Of a stretch of 64,000 nucleotides of DNA, positions 58,234-64,000 are shown piece by piece. The stretch's first letter is position 1, and every line of letters begins with the position of its first letter. The position numbers were made by a program, and so were the translations under genes. Below the pieces are notes generated by a model that saw only the letters and a program-made list of their open reading frames with translations, was not told where the DNA came from and searched no databases. This DNA is from CAZBRS01 sp964494475 (GTDB lineage: Bacteria; Myxococcota_A; UBA9042; CAZBRS01), in contig CAZBRS010000018.1 in NCBI GenBank assembly GCA_964494475.1, positions 28,468 to 92,467 of the forward strand. Direction: 5' to 3'.

Positions 58234-58292
58234 CTCGCATCGGATTCTCGACTGGGGTAAACTGCACTCGAATCTGTTGATCGGTCATCATG
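58234..58292 (+). repeat. 59-base leader repeat, copy A
   Basis: Starts CTCGCATCGGATT and ends TTGATCGGTCATCATG, the ATG being the start of the PBECR-like gene. Copy B at 58964-59022 agrees in 50 of 59 positions with no gaps; the last 25 bases are identical. It probably carries promoter and ribosome-binding information. Confidence 0.85.
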
Positions 58293-58604
58293 GCTGTGCT
58301 GACGGACCATGCGGGTCTCGCGATTCGGCTGACGGACGAACGCCGAGCGCACATCCTCGAACATCCCGAGATGGTCGGGATGGAAGAGGCGCTCCTGCGC
58401 TGCCTGAGTGAGCCGGACCTCGTCACCGCATCTCGCGTCGATGCCGACGTGGCGATGTACTACCGCTTCCTGCCGACCACGCCGGTCGGCGCGAAGTTCG
58501 TGGTGGTGGTCGTGAAGACGACGCCAGACGATGCGTTTCTGGTAACGGCGTACCTGACCGACAAGGTCAAGACCGGGAGGGTGCTATGGAGCCGCGAGAG
58601 GTGA
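58290..58604 (+). CDS. PBECR-like/DUF4258-type small protein, possible toxin
   Basis: This 104-residue protein has AIRLTDERRAHILEHPEM, ALLRCLSEPDLVTASRVD, VAMYYRFLPTT and VVVVKTTPDDAFLVTAYLTD, like the barnase/EndoU/colicin/RelE-like (PBECR) superfamily seen in phages and toxin-antitoxin sets. His and Arg in the first motif and the central Tyr-Arg could be catalytic. It overlaps by 19 bases the DUF2283 gene, a family that often stands in antitoxin position. Assignment is by pattern only. Confidence 0.65.
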   Translation: MAVLTDHAGLAIRLTDERRAHILEHPEMVGMEEALLRCLSEPDLVTASRVDADVAMYYRFLPTTPVGAKFVVVVVKTTPDDAFLVTAYLTDKVKTGRVLWSRER

Positions 58605-58807
58605 AGATCTGGTACGACCGCGAGGCGGACTACCTGGAAGTACTGTTCGACAACCGGGTGGGCTTCTACCGCGAAACGTCGAACGACCACGTGATGGAGA
58701 AGGTCGACGACGAGGGACGCGTGCTGGGCTTCTCGGTGCAGAAGGTCAGCGCCCTCTCCAACCATCCGCTCTCCTTGCTTCTGCCTACTGTTGTACGCGC
58801 AGCATGA
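58586..58807 (+). CDS. DUF2283 protein, probable antitoxin
   Basis: This 73-residue protein begins EVKIWYDREADYLEVLFDNR and has HVMEKVDDEGRVLGFSVQKV, the pattern of DUF2283 (small beta-rich proteins common in toxin-antitoxin contexts). Its start lies inside the end of the preceding gene, supporting coexpression. The product is short and stable looking; role as antitoxin is inferred from context. Confidence 0.75.
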   Translation: MEPREVKIWYDREADYLEVLFDNRVGFYRETSNDHVMEKVDDEGRVLGFSVQKVSALSNHPLSLLLPTVVRAA

Positions 58808-58846
58808 CGTTCGGGCTGGCCCCTCGCTTCGTGCGGGAACCAACCT

Positions 58847-58925
58847 GGGGCGAAACGGTGACAAAACGGGGACAACGCCCCTCAACTCCGCACGGGGCGC
58901 GGGTGCATATACGTCGGTTCAACGT
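58847..58925 (+). repeat. Cassette repeat unit 3
   Basis: Stem GGGGCG (58847-58852)/CGCCCC (58876-58881), a second hairpin region CCGCACGGGGCGCGG (58888-58902), then CGTCGGTTCAACGT, where the core runs at 58915-58925 but the last bases change (CTG instead of GTAG). It follows the DUF2283 gene by 39 bases and precedes leader repeat B. Confidence 0.78.
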
Positions 58926-58963
58926 CTGCCGCGCCACCCTGTGAGGCGCTCCGAAGCCTCTCG

Positions 58964-59022
58964 CTCGCATTGGATTTTCTACTGCGGTAGGCTTCGCCCG
59001 AATCTGTTGATCGGTCATCATG
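58964..59022 (+). repeat. 59-base leader repeat, copy B, with a 9-codon reading frame
   Basis: Match to copy A in 50 of 59 bases. Here its ATG at 59020 opens only MTSRTEAER and stops with a TGA (59047-59049) that overlaps the GTG start (59046) of the glutaminase-like gene. The short frame may be a leader peptide or the worn start of a lost gene. Confidence 0.8.
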
Positions 59023-59045
59023 ACCTCGAGAACGGAGGCGGAGCG

Positions 59046-59777
59046 GTGACAACTCTCGAACGAGGCGTCCTTCTTGCCGCCTCGATGCTCCTCGCGTCCG
59101 CCTGCTCCGACGACCGACCCATCCCGACGGTCTACCCCCTGCCCGCGCCCTGGGCCGACGTCGACCTCGGCTACCTGCCCTTCGAGTACCTGCCCGACGG
59201 GTGCTCTCAGCGCGCCTCGTACCTGGGGATGGAGTTGGCCGTTCGGGGCGTCGTGACGATCGCCGTCGACGCCGAGACGTGTGACTACGGGATGGGCCTG
59301 CGCGGCCCGTTTGGCGAGCCCTGGCGGCACCACGCGGTGCCGGTGGTGCTGGTCGACGGAGAGCCGGCGCTGCTCGACCCCCTCGCGAGCCCAGAGCTCC
59401 TGACGATCGACGCGTGGCTGGCCGGCTTGACGGACGATCCCGTCCGGGTCTTCCTGACGTCGACGGCCTACCCGACCTCGCATGGGCACGAGACGACGTG
59501 CGGCTCCGTCGAGGCGACCGAGTCGCCCCTGCCCACGACCGTGGCCGGGATGACGCCCTGGCTGCTCGAGAACGTGATGAGCGACTGCGCCGCGCTGCGG
59601 CAGTTCCATCGCGACGCGCCCGTCCACGACCCGGCGCGCGAAGAGCGCCTGATCGTCCGCACGACCGAGCTCGTGCAGCAGATCGAGGCCCTGGGCCTGT
59701 TGGACGAGAGCATGAACCCCGGGCTGATGGACCAGTTGGCCGCGGCGCCCTGGTGCCCCGAGCCCGTACCGAAGTAG
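59046..59777 (+). CDS. Lipoprotein with protein-glutamine glutaminase-like fold
   Basis: This 243-residue protein starts at GTG (GGAGGCGGAG just upstream), with a signal peptide and lipobox MLLASAC (Cys20). The domain holds DGCSQRASYL (Cys53), PWRHHAVPVVLVDG (His95 or His96) and ALLDPLASP (Asp111), matching in order and spacing the Cys-His-Asp triad of bacterial protein glutaminases, which deamidate Gln side chains. Four or more other Cys may form disulphides. This placing rests on pattern. It follows repeat unit 3 and leader repeat B and stands as the last cassette-like gene. Confidence 0.6.
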   Translation: MTTLERGVLLAASMLLASACSDDRPIPTVYPLPAPWADVDLGYLPFEYLPDGCSQRASYLGMELAVRGVVTIAVDAETCDYGMGLRGPFGEPWRHHAVPVVLVDGEPALLDPLASPELLTIDAWLAGLTDDPVRVFLTSTAYPTSHGHETTCGSVEATESPLPTTVAGMTPWLLENVMSDCAALRQFHRDAPVHDPAREERLIVRTTELVQQIEALGLLDESMNPGLMDQLAAAPWCPEPVPK

Positions 59778-59868
59778 GGTCGCAGAGCGGCTCGACAACC
59801 CGCGACACCTCGGCTACCTTTCTGACCGACCGTTGTGGCGACCCCGAACCCCTTGCGTGAGGCGACCC

Positions 59869-62157
59869 ATGCTGCGATCCCGTTTCCCCCTCGTGATGAC
59901 GATCCTGCTGGCCCTGGTGGCCCTGTTCGCGCTCGCCGCGTGCGGCGGCGGAGGAGGCGGCTCCGACGCCTCTTCCGACGTGCCCGCCGACATCGCCGGG
60001 CCCGACGCGGCCGCCGACGTCGTCGCGCCTGACGCGCCGGCCGACGTGCCGGCCCCGGACGACGAGGCCGAGGTGTCGACCCCGGACGCCGCCGACGTAC
60101 CCGATGCCACCGACGTGCCCGACGCCGCCGACGTGGTGGCGCCCTTCGAGCTGGTCCTGAAGGCTCCCCTGCCGACCCCCGCCGACCCGCTGAAGGACAC
60201 CGGCGTCGCCTCTTGCTCGGTCTACCAGCAGGAGCGCTGCGAGGGCGGCGCGCGCCAGGTCTGCAACGTCTACGATCCGGGCGCCCAGGCCTTCGTGGCC
60301 GAGCCCGACCCCATGTTCGAGCGCGTGCTGCTCTTCGAGCGCTGGCGCGACTTGTACGGCAAGCCCGACGGCATGACCTCCGAGCGCAGCTTCACCGAGG
60401 CCACGCCTCCGGGCACCCCCGAGGCCGAGTGGGCGGCGGCCGAGCGCTTCCGGTCCCACGACGGCATGGGCGACTCGGGCATCTGGACCGGCTGGACGGT
60501 CATCGGCGACATCCTGCGCTACTCGCAGACCGGCACCGAGGCCGACTACGTGCGCATGGAGCAGGGCGTGCGCACGCTGCTCACCATGTACGACGTCTCG
60601 GGCGTGCCCGGCTATTTCGTGCGCTACTTCTTCCTGCTGATGCCGCCCGGCGCGCCCAACTCGCCCGATCACGTGTTCCGCTACGAAGGTCAGATCACGC
60701 TCGATCACCACAACCGCGATATCGACCCGGCAGCCCTGGCCAATCTGGCGCCCGTGTACCGCGACGGCATCACCGACGCCGACGGCAAGGTCTGGAAGGG
60801 CCGGCCCATGTGGGAAGGGCGTCCCTCGATCGACCAGAACACCGGGCCCATGAACGCGCTGCCGATGGCGTTCCCCATGCTGCGCGACGACACGCTGAAG
60901 CAGCGCATCGTCCACCACCTCACGTGCTACCTGAAGCGCCTGCAGCGCATCGAGATCATCAACCTGCAGCAGAACCCCGACCTGCTCGCGTCCCTCACGC
61001 AGTACTTCAACGCCGGCGAGCTCATGCTCGACCCCGGCGACGTCGATCTCACCAAGCTGGACCGCATCGTGGCCTACGTGCAACGCCAGATCAACACGAC
61101 CAACGAGGCCACCTTCGATCGCTCGTGCCCCGCGAACGTGCAGCTCGTGCCCTGGCGCGTCATCGACGCCACCAGCCCGTCGTTCCTCGGCGAGTTCCTG
61201 AAGCTCACTCAAGACATGGACACCAACGGCAAGGGCGCGAACCAGATCGACCACTACTACTTCCCGAACCTGCGCGGCGGCGACACCGTCCACCTGATGC
61301 ACCTGGCGGCCATGGCGTGGTGGTTCACGGGCGAGGAGCAGTACCGCTCGTTCCTCGTCGACGAGCTGCTCGGCAACCTGAACGGCCTGGCCACCATCTT
61401 CACGACCGGCGCCTTCGACCAGGACAAGTTCTGCAGTCACTTCTTCGGCGACCAGCTCACCTACGGCTCGTGGTGGGTGCTGCTCTCCATGCTGGGCGAC
61501 TCGCCGCTCAAGACCGAGCTCCAGCAGGCCTTCCACGACGAGATGTGGGAGAAGCTCCTGAAGCAGAAGGGCAACGCCGACTTCTACCTGATGTACGCCG
61601 GCGAGGTGCCGGCCAGCATCGCCACGGGCCGCGAGCAGGCGCTCACCTACGCGCTGGAGCAGCTCGCGACCATGGGCGGCAACGGCTACGTGAACGGCGC
61701 GCCCGTGCTCGACGACCCGCGCCGCTCCTACACCCTGACCCCCGAGTTCGTGATGGCGCGCACCCCCGACGGGCTCGAGGCCGTGTGCCCGACCGAGCAC
61801 CAGTTCGAGCTCTGCACCACCGAGATCGACTTCATGGGCATCAAGATCCCGGGGCAGAACCTCATGGACTACGTGACCTGCGACGAGAACGATCCCTGGC
61901 AGTGCGCGCTGCCGAACGGCAAGTGCACCGACAAGATGACCTCGGGTCCCCTCCCCGTCAACCTGCGCCAGTACACCGACTGGCTGTGGCAGCGGAACCC
62001 CTACCAGCTGCGCAAGGGCGTGGGCCTCGAGGGGGGCACCCAGATGCCGGGCGCCGACCTGTCCGAGCCCTTCTGGAACGCGCGGCGCTATGGCTTCCTC
62101 ACGAACGGCGCCGGTCAGGTGCTGGCGTGGGAGGAGTTGGGCTCGTGTCCGGACTGA
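59869..62157 (+). CDS. Large lipoprotein with acidic linker, catalytic class unknown
   Basis: This 762-residue protein has a signal peptide, lipobox LFALAAC, a Gly run, and an Asp/Ala/Pro linker (about 30-95: DAAADVVAPDAPADVPAPDD). The main part has many aromatic helices (GWTVIGDILRYSQTGTEADY, YFVRYFFLLM, and an HLMHLAAMAWWFTGEEQYRS block), which suggest an alpha/alpha toroid such as polysaccharide-active enzymes, but no family is recognised. Eight or more Cys lie in the last third (VCPTEHQFELC, then CDENDPWQC). The GTG of the next gene lies inside its 3' end, so it is coupled to the GH5-like gene. Confidence 0.7.
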   Translation: MLRSRFPLVMTILLALVALFALAACGGGGGGSDASSDVPADIAGPDAAADVVAPDAPADVPAPDDEAEVSTPDAADVPDATDVPDAADVVAPFELVLKAPLPTPADPLKDTGVASCSVYQQERCEGGARQVCNVYDPGAQAFVAEPDPMFERVLLFERWRDLYGKPDGMTSERSFTEATPPGTPEAEWAAAERFRSHDGMGDSGIWTGWTVIGDILRYSQTGTEADYVRMEQGVRTLLTMYDVSGVPGYFVRYFFLLMPPGAPNSPDHVFRYEGQITLDHHNRDIDPAALANLAPVYRDGITDADGKVWKGRPMWEGRPSIDQNTGPMNALPMAFPMLRDDTLKQRIVHHLTCYLKRLQRIEIINLQQNPDLLASLTQYFNAGELMLDPGDVDLTKLDRIVAYVQRQINTTNEATFDRSCPANVQLVPWRVIDATSPSFLGEFLKLTQDMDTNGKGANQIDHYYFPNLRGGDTVHLMHLAAMAWWFTGEEQYRSFLVDELLGNLNGLATIFTTGAFDQDKFCSHFFGDQLTYGSWWVLLSMLGDSPLKTELQQAFHDEMWEKLLKQKGNADFYLMYAGEVPASIATGREQALTYALEQLATMGGNGYVNGAPVLDDPRRSYTLTPEFVMARTPDGLEAVCPTEHQFELCTTEIDFMGIKIPGQNLMDYVTCDENDPWQCALPNGKCTDKMTSGPLPVNLRQYTDWLWQRNPYQLRKGVGLEGGTQMPGADLSEPFWNARRYGFLTNGAGQVLAWEELGSCPD

Positions 62158-63758
62158 GCACCGACGGCCCGGAGCGGAGGAAGAGCCTCCGCCGCCTGGG
62201 GCCCGTGGCCCTGCTCACGTTGCTCGTCGCGTGCACCGCGACGCCCCGGGCGTTCGACGCGGTGGCGCCCGATGCGGGGCCGGTGGCCCCGGAGGTCGTC
62301 GAGACCGTGCCGGAGGAGGCCGTCGAGGGCGGCGCCGACGCCGTCGCCGATGTTCCCGAGAGCCCGGAAGATGCCCTGCCCTGGATCTCGGCGACCCGTG
62401 GCGACGACGCCGGGCTCTTCGATGCGCGCGGGCGGCAGGTGCTGCTGCGCGGCGTGAACTTCAACCACCTGGGCGATTACTTCCAGACCCATCCGTCCCT
62501 GCCCACGGTGGCCACCCTCGGCGACGACGACTGGGACGACCTGGCGGCGCAGGGCGCGAACGTGGTGCGGCTGGTCACCACGTGGTCGGCCTGGCAGCCC
62601 ACGCGCGGCGTGCTCGACGCGGCCTACCTGGCCCGGGTGCGCGCGGCGATCGCCGAGGCCAACGAACACGACGTCTATGTGGTGCTCGACCTTCACCAGG
62701 ACGCCTGGTCCAAGGTGGTGTTCACGCCGCCCGACGAGGTCTGCCCGACCGGCACCAGCCACCAGCGCGGGTGGGACGGGGCGCCGGCCTGGGCCACCTT
62801 CACCGACGGCGCGCCCACGTGCACGCCGGGGGGGCGCGAGGAGAGCCCGGCGGTGCGGCGAGCCTGGGACAACTTCTACGCCAACCGCGACGGCATCCGC
62901 GACGAGTTGGCTGGGCTGTGGGGGCAGCTGGCCGCCGAGTTCGCCGACCAGGCGGGCGTGGCCGGCTTCGATCTGTTGAACGAACCGGGCACGGCCAACG
63001 AGGGCACCAGCGAGGGGCTCACGGCCTTCTATCGCTCGGCCATCACGGCCATCCGCGCCGCCGAGGCGGGGCTGGGCGCCCGTTCGCACGTGGTGTTCTT
63101 CGAGCCCAGCGTGCACGGGCTGCTGCCCGAGTACGACCTGTCGGACGACCCGGCGCTGGTGTTCGCGGCCCACAACTACTTCGAGTCCATCGGTCCGGGT
63201 CAGCCGGGCTCGCTCGAGAGGTCGTTCACCCTGTACGACGCTGTGTCGCGCGTGTTCGGCACGGCGTTGTGGATCGGTGAATACGGGCACTTCGGCGACG
63301 ACGCCTCGAACAACGCCTGGATGGAGCGCTTCGCGGTCGGCGAGGACGGCACCCTGGTCGACGGCGGCACCTGGTGGCAGTGGGAGCAAGCCTGCGGTGA
63401 CCCGCACTCGGTGCAGTACCCGCCGTCTCCCGCGTGGCTGGCCGAGCAGGTCACGCGCTGTGCCAACGCGCGCTTCACTCCCACCCTCTGCGTACGCCGG
63501 GCCTATCCGCGCGCGGCGCCGGGCCGCCTCGTCCGGCTGGCCGACCCGGCCTGCGACGGCCACCTCAGCCTGGAGGGCGCCACTCCCGCGTCCGGCGTGG
63601 CCGACCTGTGGATTCCCTCGGCCTCCGACACGGCGCCCGTCGTGAGCGGCCCGGGAGTGGTCGCGTTCGAGTCCAGGCGCGTGCCGGGCGGCTGGCGGCT
63701 GGCCGTGACGGTCGAGGGGACCTATGCGCTCGAGGTCGAGCCGGGGGCGGTCCCCTGA
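62145..63758 (+). CDS. GH5-like glycosidase lipoprotein (endoglycoceramidase-related)
   Basis: This 537-residue protein starts at GTG within the end of the prior gene (GGGAGGAG before it). It has a signal peptide and lipobox LLTLLVAC, an acidic linker, then a GH5 (beta/alpha)8 fold: VLLRGVNFNHLGDY, NVVRLVTTWSAWQPTRG, VVLDLHQDAWSKVVF, the acid/base in GFDLLNEPG, and the nucleophile in WIGEYGHF. The DLHQDAW element and the following long loop with Cys are those of endoglycoceramidases, which remove glycans from glycosphingolipids; a similar glycolipid substrate is possible. The end is a small beta domain. Confidence 0.85.
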   Translation: MSGLSTDGPERRKSLRRLGPVALLTLLVACTATPRAFDAVAPDAGPVAPEVVETVPEEAVEGGADAVADVPESPEDALPWISATRGDDAGLFDARGRQVLLRGVNFNHLGDYFQTHPSLPTVATLGDDDWDDLAAQGANVVRLVTTWSAWQPTRGVLDAAYLARVRAAIAEANEHDVYVVLDLHQDAWSKVVFTPPDEVCPTGTSHQRGWDGAPAWATFTDGAPTCTPGGREESPAVRRAWDNFYANRDGIRDELAGLWGQLAAEFADQAGVAGFDLLNEPGTANEGTSEGLTAFYRSAITAIRAAEAGLGARSHVVFFEPSVHGLLPEYDLSDDPALVFAAHNYFESIGPGQPGSLERSFTLYDAVSRVFGTALWIGEYGHFGDDASNNAWMERFAVGEDGTLVDGGTWWQWEQACGDPHSVQYPPSPAWLAEQVTRCANARFTPTLCVRRAYPRAAPGRLVRLADPACDGHLSLEGATPASGVADLWIPSASDTAPVVSGPGVVAFESRRVPGGWRLAVTVEGTYALEVEPGAVP

Positions 63759-63812
63759 ACGGCGGCTCTCGGCGCCGTCCGGCGGCCCGGGATGGAAGCG
63801 CGTGGGCGACCC

Positions 63813-63821
63813 TGCTACAAT
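63813..63821 (+). promoter_or_regulatory. Extended -10 promoter
   Basis: TGC followed by TACAAT (63816-63821), about 55 bases before the ATG at 63877. No clear -35 box. Confidence 0.5.
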
Positions 63822-63876
63822 TCCGGCCGTCCATCGCCCGCGATGGGCCGACTCCCCCGATGACGCCGAGGTGGGC

Positions 63877-64000
63877 ATGAGCCATTGGATGCTGCTTCCT
63901 CTCGCCTGGACTGCCCTGCTCGCGTGTGCCGCCACCGATCAGGGGCAGCGCGGGCCGACCCCCAACGACGACGTGTGCAGCGGCAGCAGTTGCCTGATCG
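63877..64000 (+). CDS. Start of a lipoprotein gene cut by the window end
   Basis: The first 41 residues are seen: signal peptide SHWMLLPLAWTALLAC (lipobox ALLAC), then an exposed stretch with Cys (DDVCSGSSCLI). The rest lies outside. The ATG is preceded by GAGGTGGG. It is another member of the many lipoproteins in this window; role unknown. Confidence 0.65.
   Translation, partial: MSHWMLLPLAWTALLACAATDQGQRGPTPNDDVCSGSSCLI

Noticed and set aside
54876..58925. True integron attC sites
   Set aside because: The AAC and GTT ends and hairpins are suggestive, but the order RYYYAAC...GTTRRRY is not present and there is no integron integrase in the window; kept as an unnamed repeat.

Overview
The window is about 68-70% GC and densely coded, with ATGA/GTGA start-stop overlaps, many lipoproteins with Asp/Ala/Pro-rich linkers behind the lipobox, a PAS-histidine kinase-receiver hybrid and an ECF sigma/anti-sigma pair. 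This composition suggests a Myxococcota-like (deltaproteobacterial) genome. That is inferred from style and gene content only; no rRNA lies in the window. I see 57 protein genes (two cut by the window edges, one frameshifted), two gene fragments and one tRNA-Ala(CGC). There is no CRISPR array and no insertion sequence. No gene-free stretch exceeds about 265 bases.

Layout. 1-7.7 kb: the end of a surface protein, a strong terminator, then a tightly overlapping run of a LON-domain protein, two Opp/Dpp-type ABC ATPases without permeases, an ECF sigma factor and its probable membrane anti-sigma protein, followed by envelope proteins. 7.7-16.4 kb: a beta-propeller lipoprotein, a PHP phosphoesterase and a six-gene acyl-CoA operon (two acyl-CoA dehydrogenases, two thiolase-fold proteins lacking the usual nucleophilic Cys, an SCP2-DUF35 fusion and a DUF35-MaoC fusion). 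That operon resembles steroid side-chain removal by dehydrogenation, hydration and retro-aldol cleavage.

16.5-24.3 kb is the most unusual region. Two divergent gene sets carry three radical-SAM proteins, a SAM methyltransferase and two U32-family proteins. One radical-SAM protein fuses a SPASM-like enzyme, a methylthiotransferase-like enzyme and a C-terminal module of about 85 residues. The same module ends the U32 protein two genes downstream. A sister radical-SAM gene on the minus strand is frameshifted inside its CxxxCxxC motif. Next come a Cys-rich lipoprotein (39 Cys), a PEP-synthase-like lipoprotein and a phosphopantetheinyl transferase.

29-54 kb holds scattered housekeeping and surface genes: an Smr protein, a 1533-residue CotH/PASTA/lamin-tail lipoprotein, an esterase lipoprotein, a HigBA-like pair, a possible effector with a small neighbour, tRNA-Ala, an AbiE-type pair, an aminotransferase, nadB, glnA (adenylylation Tyr replaced by Phe), the hybrid kinase, a GH106-like enzyme and a YchF-like GTPase.

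54.2-59.8 kb looks like a cassette array. Small same-direction gene sets (higBA; HTH/PIN/MqsA-like; HTH; PBECR-like/DUF2283; a glutaminase-like lipoprotein) are punctuated by a structured repeat. The repeat's 15-bp core is identical to the last 15 bases of the YchF-like gene at the head of the array. The window closes with lipoproteins, including a GH5/endoglycoceramidase-like enzyme.
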